A DNA stretch of 64,000 nt. It comes from Mesorhizobium sp. (GTDB lineage Bacteria; Pseudomonadota; Alphaproteobacteria; Rhizobiales; Rhizobiaceae). The notes beneath the pieces are model-generated. The model saw nothing but the letters and a program-made list of their open reading frames with translations, searched no databases and had not been told where the DNA came from. Positions 34,873-42,518 of the stretch are shown one piece after another. Position 1 is the first letter of the stretch, and each line of letters opens with the position of its first letter. A program made the position numbers and the translations under genes. The stretch lies in contig NZ_SUGA01000010.1 in the NCBI RefSeq assembly GCF_004963255.1, positions 62,001 through 126,000 on the forward strand, in the 5' to 3' direction.

Positions 34873-35493
34873 ATGAATGAATTCACCAGCGACGTCGCCT
34901 TCACACCGACCGTCAAGGCCATCCAGTCGCGCAAGGGATCGCGCGATTCCTATGCGCGCGTCGAGCAGCGCGGCGGCTGGCGGGCCACGATCACGCCGGA
35001 CCTTGCCGCCTTCGTCGAAGCGCAGACCAGCGTGTTCCTGGCGACGGCAAATGCCAATGGGCAGCCCTATGTCCAGCATCGCGGCGGGCCGGCCGGCTTC
35101 CTCAAGGTGCTGGACGAGCACACGATCGGTCTTGTCGATTTTTCCGGAAACCGGCAGTTCATCACCCAGGGCAATCTGCAGGACAACGACCAGGCCTTCC
35201 TGTTCCTGATCGACTATATGCTCAGGCAGCGCATCAAGATCTGGGGCAGGGCACGGGTCGTTGAAAATGACCCGGAGCTGACGGCGAAGCTGATGCCTGC
35301 GGACTACAAGGCAAAGCCGGAGCAGGCGATCCTGTTCACGCTCACGGCCTGCGATGCCAATTGTCCGCAGCACATACCCCAGCGTTTCGAGGCGGCGGAT
35401 GTTGCGGCGGCGCTCGCCGAGCGCGATCGGCGTATCGCCGGCCTTGAGCAGGAGATTGCCCGCTTGCGCGGAAATGCGGCGGCTAAGGTCTAG
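34873..35493 (+). CDS. pyridoxamine 5'-phosphate oxidase-fold flavoprotein
   Basis: A 206-residue split-barrel protein. QTSVFLATANANGQPYVQHR followed by GGPAGFLKVLD and FSGNRQFITQGNL resembles the FMN-binding core of PNPOx-like proteins; IKIWGRARVVE is a late strand. The C-terminal ERDRRIAGLEQEIARLRG looks like a short coiled coil. True PNPOx catalytic residues are not evident, so a general FMN reductase or detoxification role is more likely. The stop shares a CTAG with the convergent ydcF stop. Confidence 0.8.
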   Translation: MNEFTSDVAFTPTVKAIQSRKGSRDSYARVEQRGGWRATITPDLAAFVEAQTSVFLATANANGQPYVQHRGGPAGFLKVLDEHTIGLVDFSGNRQFITQGNLQDNDQAFLFLIDYMLRQRIKIWGRARVVENDPELTAKLMPADYKAKPEQAILFTLTACDANCPQHIPQRFEAADVAAALAERDRRIAGLEQEIARLRGNAAAKV

Positions 35494-36218
35494 TTCTTCA
35501 CCGCAGTCGATGCTTCGGCAAGCGTCATACCCTCGGGCGTCGTGCGAAGCGGCAGGAGGCCGCGCGCCAGCGACAGCACATATTTGCTGTATTCGGTCAG
35601 CAGCACGCGCAGCGCTTCCGGCTTGGTCAGCCAACCGCCATTGCCGAGATTGGTGTTGACCACCGGGTACGGTTCGAGGCGCGCGCCATGCAGCAGCCGG
35701 CCCATCTCGAGCAGGCTGCGCGGCATGTGGTAATTGTTGGTGACGATGATGATGCTGCCATAGGCGTGGTTTTCCACCCATTTGGCGCTTTCCTCGGCAT
35801 TGCCGATGGTGTCGAGCGCAGCACGGTCGATATCGACACAGCAGGAGAAGAGCCGCTTATCCCCTCTCATCGCCGCCTGCAGCTGACGTTTGGTGGCCGA
35901 CGGATGGACGCCGCTGATCAGCAGCCGTTCGCCCTTGCCGGACGCCAGCAGGTCCATGGCGGCGTCGAGCCGCGACTGCCCGCCGGTGAGCACGATGATG
36001 GCATCGGCCCTCGCCGGATCGAGCGGGGTCGTCATGTGGCTGACCTTGTCGGCGAACCAGCCGAAGCCGCCGGCAAAAAGCACCAGCGCGGCGAGAGCGA
36101 CTAAACCGCAGACGCGCAGGGCGAGCCGCAGACGACCAAACCTGGCGGGGGCGGCGGCGCGCGCACGCACTGCCGGCATCCGTCCAGCCGTCTCGATCTG
36201 CTCCCGCGCTTCCATCAT
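35490..36218 (-). CDS. YdcF family (DUF218) envelope protein
   Basis: A 242-residue protein with one N-terminal membrane helix (about residues 33-53) and a DUF218 domain: ADAIIVLTGGQSRLDAAMDL, RLLISGVHPSATKR, IIIVTNNYHMPRSLLEMGRL. DUF218 proteins such as SanA/ElyC affect envelope integrity and polyprenyl-carrier metabolism in E. coli. It lies downstream of ftsX with a 157-base gap. The stop codon TAG overlaps the opposing TAG of the flavin-fold gene within CTAG. Confidence 0.88.
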   Translation of the reverse strand: MMEAREQIETAGRMPAVRARAAAPARFGRLRLALRVCGLVALAALVLFAGGFGWFADKVSHMTTPLDPARADAIIVLTGGQSRLDAAMDLLASGKGERLLISGVHPSATKRQLQAAMRGDKRLFSCCVDIDRAALDTIGNAEESAKWVENHAYGSIIIVTNNYHMPRSLLEMGRLLHGARLEPYPVVNTNLGNGGWLTKPEALRVLLTEYSKYVLSLARGLLPLRTTPEGMTLAEASTAVKN

Positions 36219-36375
36219 CCCCAGGTTAATCCTGAAAGCTTCTAATGGTTAACTCCGAAATGCGGCCTTTGATAGGTGAGGCGGCGCACTTTGCGTTACG
36301 GCATCTGCCCAACCCGTGATCGTTGCCTTGTTTGTATGCAACGCCTTGCGCTGGCTTTCGGCTGGAGCTCATCGA

Positions 36376-37362
36376 TCAGCCCGCATCCGGCTGGCGAACG
36401 TCGATGTCGCTGAGATAGGCGACGACGGTCGCGTGCGAGGTGGCGGCGGTCAGCGCGCCGATCACAAGCACCATCAGGCCGACGCCGAAATAGCCGGCGG
36501 AGCCAATGGCGAAATTGCCGAATAAGGCGGTCGCCTGGTCGGCCTCGGGCGTCGCCATGTTGCGCGACGACCACCAGGAAAAGACGATGAAGACGACGAT
36601 CGCGAGCGCACCGCCGGCGGCCGCTCCCTTCATGCCGGTGACCAGGAAATGCCAGCGGAATTCGCGTGCGATGAAGCGCGCCTCGGCGCCGACGAAATGC
36701 AGCACCTCGATGATGTGGCCATTGCCGGCCATGGCGCCGCGCGTGGCGAACACCACTGTCAGCACCGTCGCCGAGAGCATCAGCGCCAGAACGGCGATGC
36801 CGATCGTCACCGTCGTGTGCGCCATGGCGACGAGGCGGTCGACCCAGGTGCGGTGATCGTCGAGCGCGGCGCTCGGGATCTTGGGCGTGATGGCCGCGCG
36901 CATGGCGGCAAAGTCCGGCGGGCTGGCCTCGTCGATGGTGACGATGATGAGGCGCGGCACCGGCAATTCGTCGATGTTGAGGCCGCTGCCCAGCCATGGC
37001 TCCAGAAGACGCGCGGTGGCGTCGCGGTCGATGATCTTGGTGCCCTTTACGCCGGGGAATTCGCTGGCGATCTGCGAGGCCTGCGCGAGCGCCGCCTCCA
37101 TGTCGAGGCCGTCGGCCGGCTTGATCTGGATCGTCGCCTCGCGCGAGATCTGGTTCTCCCAGACCGAGGCGGTGTCGCGCACCAGCGTCACCGCGCCGAA
37201 AGTGAGGCAGGACAGGAAGGTCATGATGGCGATGACCAGCACCAGCGCCCGCCCGGCGATGTTCTGCGCCGGCACGATCGGCGCCGTCTTGCGCTGGACG
37301 CGCCGGACCGTCACCGGCGCCTCGGCTTCATCCTGGAGGTGATCGGCCGGAAAGTCAGTCAT
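36376..37362 (-). CDS. ftsX: cell division protein FtsX
   Basis: A 328-residue membrane protein with four hydrophobic segments and a large periplasmic loop between the first two, as in FtsX. The loop runs from TLVRDTASVWENQISREATI to about residue 180 and should contact peptidoglycan hydrolase regulators. The start overlaps the ftsE stop by 8 nt, so the pair is coupled. FtsEX links ATP hydrolysis to septal hydrolase activation in other bacteria. Confidence 0.92.
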   Translation of the reverse strand: MTDFPADHLQDEAEAPVTVRRVQRKTAPIVPAQNIAGRALVLVIAIMTFLSCLTFGAVTLVRDTASVWENQISREATIQIKPADGLDMEAALAQASQIASEFPGVKGTKIIDRDATARLLEPWLGSGLNIDELPVPRLIIVTIDEASPPDFAAMRAAITPKIPSAALDDHRTWVDRLVAMAHTTVTIGIAVLALMLSATVLTVVFATRGAMAGNGHIIEVLHFVGAEARFIAREFRWHFLVTGMKGAAAGGALAIVVFIVFSWWSSRNMATPEADQATALFGNFAIGSAGYFGVGLMVLVIGALTAATSHATVVAYLSDIDVRQPDAG

Positions 37363-38014
37363 AGACGTCCAACCTTCCGCCGGCCAGAATCATGCGGCGC
37401 GCATCGACCTGCTCCATCAGGCCGAGGTCGTGGGTGGCGATGACCACCGCGGTGCCCAGCCGGTTGAGCTCGATGAAGAGTCTCAGCAGCCGGCGCGCCA
37501 GCGGCGGATCGACATTGCCTGTGGGCTCGTCGGCCAAAAGGATCTCCGGCTGTTCGATCAAGGCTCGCGCGATCGCGGCGCGCTGCTTCTCGCCGCCCGA
37601 CAGCACCGGCGGCAGCACATGCATGCGGTCGCCGAGGCCGACCCATTTCAGCAGCTCGGTGACGTCGGTGCGGTAGCTCGCCTCCTCGCGCCCGCGCACG
37701 CGCAGGGGCAGCGCGACATTCTCGTAGGTCGTCATGTGGTCGAGCAGCCGGAAATCCTGGAACACCACGCCGATGCGGCGGCGCAGCAGCGGCAATTCGC
37801 TGCGCGAGATGCGCGACCGGTCCTTGCCGAAGATGGTGATCAGGCCGCGCGTCGGCTTCAGCGACATGAACAAAAGGCGCAGCAACGTCGTCTTGCCGGC
37901 GCCCGAGGGGCCGCTCAGGAACTGAAAGGAGCGCTCCGGAATGTGCAGGGAGATGTCGCGGAGGATTTCCGGACCCATGCCATAGCGGAGGCCGACATTT
38001 TCGAAGCGGATCAC
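37355..38014 (-). CDS. ftsE: cell division ATP-binding protein FtsE
   Basis: A 219-residue ABC ATPase, matching FtsE length when the GTG at 38014 is used (VIRFENVGLRYGMGPE). A TTG at 38053 would add 13 non-conserved residues. Walker A GPSGAGKT is at 35-42, the signature LSGGEKQRAAIARAL follows, and ILLADEPTGNVDP is Walker B. It drives FtsX. A CtrA-type box lies about 70-85 bases upstream, in the region shared with a divergent membrane protein gene. Confidence 0.94.
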   Translation of the reverse strand: MIRFENVGLRYGMGPEILRDISLHIPERSFQFLSGPSGAGKTTLLRLLFMSLKPTRGLITIFGKDRSRISRSELPLLRRRIGVVFQDFRLLDHMTTYENVALPLRVRGREEASYRTDVTELLKWVGLGDRMHVLPPVLSGGEKQRAAIARALIEQPEILLADEPTGNVDPPLARRLLRLFIELNRLGTAVVIATHDLGLMEQVDARRMILAGGRLDVYD

Positions 38015-38082
38015 GTTCGGCGACCTGAAACTTTCGGCGGCGACGCGCCACAATCTACATTAACAGACCATCGGCCGGCATG

Positions 38083-38097
38083 GTTAACCGCCGGTTA
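38083..38097. promoter_or_regulatory. CtrA-type box TTAA-N7-TTAA
   Basis: TTAACCGCCGGTTAA is a perfect match to the CtrA consensus half-sites with the canonical 7-base spacing, and the whole motif is palindromic. It lies in the 180-base divergent region between ftsE and the downstream membrane protein. CtrA is the master cell-cycle regulator in this order. In GC-rich DNA the motif is uncommon by chance. Confidence 0.6.
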
Positions 38098-38194
38098 ATT
38101 TTTCAACGATCGGTACTCGTGAAGGCCATTCCGGTGGGGAAGCGTTAACCAATTCCGTTTACGCAAAAGAAACGAAGACTGCACTGGTGCCGTA

Positions 38195-38830
38195 ATGGCT
38201 GAGAACAGAACCGCGCGCCCCGTTTCCGGCGAAATCATGACCGGCCCGGCAACAAATGCCGCGCCGGAGCGCGCCATGTCCAATGCGGCCGACATCGTCG
38301 ATGCCGACTATGTGGTGCTGCCGCGTTTTGGCGCGCATCCGGAGCGGTCGCCGCCCCAGCCGCAGATCCCGCCGACCCCGTCGATCGAAGGCATGGGCAT
38401 GCTGCGCAGGCCGGAACCCGCGCCGTCGCGGCCCTCACGTGGCGGACCGATGTTCTGGATCGCAGGCGTCGGCATAGCACTCGCCTCTTTCTGGGTGTCG
38501 GGCGGTCATGCGCTGGTCCGGCACAGTCCGTTCTGGGTGACCGCCGGGCCGGCGAGCGCGCTCACCATTTCCGGCGTGACGTCGCGCATCGATGCGTCGG
38601 GCCTGAAACCGGTGTTGTTCGTCGATGGAGAGGCAGCCAATGACGGTGTGACATCGCAAGCATTGCCGCCGCTCGAAATCCGCGTCACCGACAATAACGC
38701 CAACATCATCCGCTACAGGCTGGGGACATCCAACCGCTCGCTGGCGCCCGGCGAAAGATTCGGCTTTTCCAGCCGCCTCGATGTGCCTAGAAACGGCGTC
38801 AGGACAGTCTCAGTAATCTTCGCCGGCTAG
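38195..38830 (+). CDS. single-pass membrane protein of unknown function
   Basis: A 211-residue protein. The N-terminal 85 residues are Pro-rich and probably disordered and cytoplasmic; a membrane segment follows (MFWIAGVGIALASFWVSG, about residues 86-103); the C-terminal 100 residues form a predicted periplasmic beta domain (LTISGVTSRIDASGLKPVLF, LEIRVTDNNANIIRYRLG). The C-terminal domain loosely resembles DUF3426, but this is not certain. It is divergent from ftsE across a CtrA-type box, so cell-cycle control is possible. A palindromic repeat follows its stop. Confidence 0.7.
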   Translation: MAENRTARPVSGEIMTGPATNAAPERAMSNAADIVDADYVVLPRFGAHPERSPPQPQIPPTPSIEGMGMLRRPEPAPSRPSRGGPMFWIAGVGIALASFWVSGGHALVRHSPFWVTAGPASALTISGVTSRIDASGLKPVLFVDGEAANDGVTSQALPPLEIRVTDNNANIIRYRLGTSNRSLAPGERFGFSSRLDVPRNGVRTVSVIFAG

Positions 38831-38840
38831 GTATACCGAT

Positions 38841-38958
38841 ATTCAGGTGAGGCCGGCCTGCGAACGACGGTTTCCTGCGCTTCCGGTGCTCACGTACTTC
38901 AAGTACGCTCCGCTCCGGTTCTCGGAAGCCATCGTTCTCGACTCGGCCTGACCTGAAT
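38841..38958. repeat. 118-bp palindromic repeat element, copy 2
   Basis: About 90 percent identical to the element at 28458-28574 and in the same orientation, with 15-base outer arms at 38841-38855 and 38944-38958. The centre reads GTACTTCAAGTAC, one base longer than copy 1. Inner arms differ from copy 1 at positions that keep or improve pairing. It lies between a membrane protein gene and hpt, 50 bases before the hpt start. Confidence 0.9.
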
Positions 38959-39008
38959 CTCGACACACCTAGCGCCTGGCATCCCAGGTGATTCTGAAGG
39001 ACGAAAGA

Positions 39009-39551
39009 ATGCCAGTTGTACGCGGCAAGGACATCGAGGTCCTGTTTTCGGCGTCGGCGATCGCGCGCCGGAATCTCGAGCTCGCCAAGGAAATCGCCGG
39101 GCGCGACTATCACGACCTCTTGGTGATATCGATCCTCAAGGGCTCGTTCGTTTTCGCCGCCGATCTCATCCGCGCCATGCATGATGTCGGGCTGTCGCCG
39201 GAAGTCGAGTTCATCTTCATCTCGAGCTATGGCGCAGGCACGACGAGCGGCGAGGTCAGGGTGCTGCGCGACATCGATAACGAGGTCGCCGGCCGCGACG
39301 TGCTGTTGATCGACGACATACTGGAATCCGGCAAGACGCTTTCCTACACCCGCGACCTGATGCTGTCGCGCGGCGCCAAGAGCTGCGCCATCGCGGTGTT
39401 GCTCGACAAGCGTATGCGCCGCCAGACCGCGCTCAATGCCGACTATGTCGGTTTCGACTGCCCGGACTATTTCGTTGTCGGCTATGGCATGGATGTCGCA
39501 CACGCGTTTCGCGAGCTGCCGTTTGTCGGGGTGGTGAAGGGCGACGCCTGA
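39009..39551 (+). CDS. hpt: hypoxanthine phosphoribosyltransferase
   Basis: A 180-residue type I phosphoribosyltransferase that salvages hypoxanthine or guanine to IMP/GMP. The PRPP loop VLLIDDILESGKT is at residues 98-110, and ILKGSFVFAADLIR forms the other phosphate-binding loop. An AAGGA ribosome site precedes the ATG. A palindromic repeat lies immediately upstream. The response regulator gene follows 83 nt downstream on the same strand. Confidence 0.95.
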   Translation: MPVVRGKDIEVLFSASAIARRNLELAKEIAGRDYHDLLVISILKGSFVFAADLIRAMHDVGLSPEVEFIFISSYGAGTTSGEVRVLRDIDNEVAGRDVLLIDDILESGKTLSYTRDLMLSRGAKSCAIAVLLDKRMRRQTALNADYVGFDCPDYFVVGYGMDVAHAFRELPFVGVVKGDA

Positions 39552-39634
39552 AGAGGCGGGTGGGTCAATCCGAAAAGCCGCCGATCGTTAGAATTTTCAG
39601 AAAACGTCAACGTTTCGGCGGCATCTATCTCGGC

Positions 39635-40006
39635 ATGGCAAAGCTTCTGATCGTCGAGGACGATGAGTCCGTCCGCACCCTCGCCGCCCGCGCTCTGGAG
39701 CGCGACGGCCATGATGTCACCGTCGCCACCGATGGGTCGCAAGGGCTGGACGCGATCCGGCAGGCCCGCGGCGGCTACGATCTGGTGGTGTCCGACATCC
39801 GCATGCCGGAGATGGACGGCATCGAGATGGCGACTGCCGCCGCAAGAGAGTTCCCGACGCTGCGGATCATGCTGATGACCGGCTATGCCGACCAGCGCGA
39901 GCGCGCCGAGGAGCTCAACGGCATCATCCTCGATGTCGTGCAGAAGCCGTTCACGCTTGCCGAGATCCGCGCTCGCGTCGGCAAGGCGTTAAGCTGCTTC
40001 GCTTGA
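39635..40006 (+). CDS. cpdR: single-domain response regulator, CpdR-like
   Basis: A 123-residue receiver domain with no output domain. Acid pocket Asp9/Asp10, phosphoacceptor Asp54 in VVSDIRMPEMDGIE, the switch Thr in LMTGYA and the conserved Lys in QKPFTLAEIR are all present. Its length, the TGYADQRERA stretch and its place after hpt fit rhizobial CpdR, the phospho-regulated adaptor that controls ClpXP proteolysis and cell-cycle progression. The identity with CpdR is by resemblance, not search. The 3' end overlaps the convergent EamA gene by 18 nt. Confidence 0.78.
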   Translation: MAKLLIVEDDESVRTLAARALERDGHDVTVATDGSQGLDAIRQARGGYDLVVSDIRMPEMDGIEMATAAAREFPTLRIMLMTGYADQRERAEELNGIILDVVQKPFTLAEIRARVGKALSCFA

Positions 40007-40942
40007 GACCGCACCTGCCGCGGGTGCTGAGCTTCGCCGGCGCTCGCCGGTGAGCGCAAGCAGGCCGGCGCCGATGATCAGCGCCGCGCCGAGCACAGTC
40101 GTTTCGCGCGGCACTTCGGCGAAGAACAGGAAACCCCACAGCGGCGACCACAGGATGCCGGTGTATTCGAAGGTGGCGACGCGGTTGGCCGGCGCCATGC
40201 GGTAGGCCTGCGACAGCAGGATCATGCCGGCGGAAGCGACGAAGCCGCAGGCGGCCATCTTCAGGAAATCCGGCATCGTCGGCCACACCCATGGCCGCAC
40301 CAGGAATTCAACGCTCGGATGCGCCGCGTGGGTGATGCCGGCGAGATGGAAGACGGTCGCGACCGCGACTGCGCCGCTGAGATAGGCGCCGTTCTGGTAG
40401 AAGGCCATCACGGTCGACGATTCGGTGTCGCCGATGCGGCGCGCCATCAACTGCGAAAAGCCGTAGAGAAAGGCCGAGCCCAGCGACAGCAGCGCCGCCC
40501 AGTCGAACACGCCAGCGCCCGGGCGCACCATCACCAGCACGCCGACAAGGCCGATCAGCACCGTCGCCAGCGTCTTCCAGGAGACACGCTCGCCGAGATA
40601 AGGTCCGGCCATCGCCATGATGAACAGCGGCGCCATGAAATAGAGCGCCACCGCGTCGGCCAGGGGCAAGGCCGCGATCGCGAGATAATAGACCGTATAG
40701 GACGAGAACTGGATGAAGGCGCGCAGCGTCAGCAGGCCGAAGCGCTTCGACAGCACCGCCTTCAGGCCGACGTCGGCCTGGACGATGACGATCAGGATCG
40801 GCAGCGCGACAATGGCGCGGATCGCCATCACCTCGGTCACCGGATAACCGCCCGACACCGCCTTCACCAGCGGATCCTGCAGCGAAAAGACCAGCACGCC
40901 GAGGCAAAGGCTCAGAATGCCAAGCACCATCCGGTTCTGCAT
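39989..40942 (-). CDS. EamA/DMT family transporter
   Basis: A 317-residue membrane protein with about ten hydrophobic helices as two EamA repeats. LADAVALYFMAPLFIMAMAG and AYRMAPANRVATFEYTGILW are typical of the RarD/YdcZ-like drug/metabolite exporters, some of which handle S-adenosylmethionine or amino acids. It is divergent from a LysR gene with 198 bases between, which suggests control by that regulator. Its 3' end overlaps cpdR on the other strand. Confidence 0.88.
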   Translation of the reverse strand: MQNRMVLGILSLCLGVLVFSLQDPLVKAVSGGYPVTEVMAIRAIVALPILIVIVQADVGLKAVLSKRFGLLTLRAFIQFSSYTVYYLAIAALPLADAVALYFMAPLFIMAMAGPYLGERVSWKTLATVLIGLVGVLVMVRPGAGVFDWAALLSLGSAFLYGFSQLMARRIGDTESSTVMAFYQNGAYLSGAVAVATVFHLAGITHAAHPSVEFLVRPWVWPTMPDFLKMAACGFVASAGMILLSQAYRMAPANRVATFEYTGILWSPLWGFLFFAEVPRETTVLGAALIIGAGLLALTGERRRSSAPAAGAVSSEAA

Positions 40943-41091
40943 CAGTCTCGGCCCCCCGCGAGCCGTAATGTATCAGCAAAAAGAACCCGCTACCGTTTTC
41001 AGGCAGCGGGCACGAGTGAGGACTCTTCAATCGGTCCGCGGCCGATTTCGCGGTCGCATATCCAATGGGTGTGGCAACTATCCTGCGGCGT

Positions 41092-41120
41092 TTGACATGT
41101 TGCAAACGAATTGGAATGAT
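41092..41120 (+). promoter_or_regulatory. sigma-70-type promoter for the LysR gene
   Basis: TTGACA (41092-41097), a perfect -35, and AATGAT (41115-41120) are 17 nt apart. The LysR start codon is 20 bases beyond the -10, leaving a leader of only about a dozen bases. Confidence 0.6.
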
Positions 41121-41140
41121 GCCAGCAATCAGATTTTCTT

Positions 41141-42037
41141 ATGGCGAATTCGATGAGACCAGTCCTCGACAGCGACCTCCTGCGCACCTTCGTGGCGGTG
41201 GCCGAAACCGGCAATTTCACGCGCGCGGCGGAGAAAGCCGGGCGCACGCAATCGGCCGTGTCCATGCAGATGAAGAAGCTGGAGGACATGGTCGGCGACA
41301 ATCTGTTCGAGCGCGGCTCGCGCGGCGTGGCGCTGACGCGCCGTGGCGGCGAGTTGATCGCCAATGCGCGCCGGATCGTCTCGCTGCTCGACGAGACGGC
41401 TGCCTCGCTGGTGGCGCCGCCGCTTGGCGGGCTGGTGCGCATAGGCATCCCGGCAGAATATGGCCGCTCGATCCTGTCGCGGGCGCTGGGCGAATTCGCC
41501 AAGCGCCATCCGCGCGTCGAGGTCACGGTGCGCTACGCCCATTCGGATTCGCAGGTGAGGGCGCTCGCGGCCGGCGAGCTCGATCTCGCCGTGGTGTTCG
41601 AATGGGAGGGCTCTTCCGGCGGCGAGGTGCTGATGCACGACCCGACGGTCTGGGTGACGTCGACGCTGCACCGCATGCATGAGGAACGGCCGGTGCCGAT
41701 CGCGCTTTACAGCCGCAACGGCTGGTGCCGCGACTTCGCCATCAAGTCGCTGCAGCAGCGCGGCCTCGACTACCGCGTCGCTTACACCAGCGACACCAAT
41801 GGCGGCCTGACGCTCGCGGTGACATCCGGTCTGGCGATCGCGCCCATCTCGCGCAGCAACATCCCGCCCGATTGCCGCGAACTGACGGCCGCCGACGGCT
41901 TCGGCGACATCGATTCCTCCAATGTCGTCTTGCATCGCAATCCGCTGGCGACCGGCGAGGCGATCGACGGCATGGAAAGCGCCATTCGTGACGCCTTCAT
42001 GCTGACAAGGCAGGCATCGGTTACGGCCGGCCTTTGA
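41141..42037 (+). CDS. LysR family regulator (divergent to an EamA transporter)
   Basis: A 298-residue LysR protein. The helix-turn-helix segment DLLRTFVAVAETGNFTRAAE and GRTQSAVSMQMKKLEDMVGD is clear, followed by a normal effector domain. An alternative ATG at 41153 would remove four residues; neither has a strong ribosome site. The EamA transporter gene is divergent, the usual arrangement of a LysR regulator with its target. Confidence 0.92.
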   Translation: MANSMRPVLDSDLLRTFVAVAETGNFTRAAEKAGRTQSAVSMQMKKLEDMVGDNLFERGSRGVALTRRGGELIANARRIVSLLDETAASLVAPPLGGLVRIGIPAEYGRSILSRALGEFAKRHPRVEVTVRYAHSDSQVRALAAGELDLAVVFEWEGSSGGEVLMHDPTVWVTSTLHRMHEERPVPIALYSRNGWCRDFAIKSLQQRGLDYRVAYTSDTNGGLTLAVTSGLAIAPISRSNIPPDCRELTAADGFGDIDSSNVVLHRNPLATGEAIDGMESAIRDAFMLTRQASVTAGL

Positions 42038-42111
42038 ATTCTGGAACTGCGTTTGTTTTGGAGCGGTTTGCCGTTTCGCGGTAACTCAGAGCCGCTTCGC
42101 CTCGGTCCGGC

Positions 42112-42486
42112 TTATCGCTCCGGCATGTTCTCATAGAAAGTGAGCCGATTGCCGAACGGGTCGCCGACTGTGACTTCCCATGTCCGCCATGGTGTCTCTT
42201 CCAATCCCGGCCCGGCATAGCGGTATTTCTTCGCCGTCAGTTCGCGATGAAGCGCCGCGATATCGGCGGACTCGACGCGAATATGGGTACCCGGCGAGCC
42301 GTCGCCGTGATGCTCGCTCAGATGCAGTTCGCAGCCGTCGCGGGCGATGCCCATGTAGAGCGGCGCGTTGTCGTCGAAGCGATGTTCGAACCGCACCTCG
42401 AAACCGAGGAAGTCGAGATAGAATTCGCGCGCCTTGGCGATGTCGAACATGCGCAGGATCGGGGTCACGGTTCCAAGCTTGGGCAT
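42112..42486 (-). CDS. VOC superfamily (glyoxalase/bleomycin resistance-like) protein
   Basis: A 124-residue vicinal-oxygen-chelate protein. The paired beta-alpha-beta-beta-beta modules are visible: TPILRMFDIAKAREFYLDFL, then CELHLSEHHGDGSPGTHIRV, and EVTVGDPFGNRLTFYEN. His and Glu residues in the second and last of these are the likely metal ligands. Function within the superfamily (resistance, isomerase or dioxygenase) is not provable. It follows the TIGR02302 gene by 32 nt on the same strand. Confidence 0.85.
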   Translation of the reverse strand: MPKLGTVTPILRMFDIAKAREFYLDFLGFEVRFEHRFDDNAPLYMGIARDGCELHLSEHHGDGSPGTHIRVESADIAALHRELTAKKYRYAGPGLEETPWRTWEVTVGDPFGNRLTFYENMPER

Positions 42487-42518
42487 GGCGGCGGCAATCC
42501 GGGATGGTGTAGGCGAGC

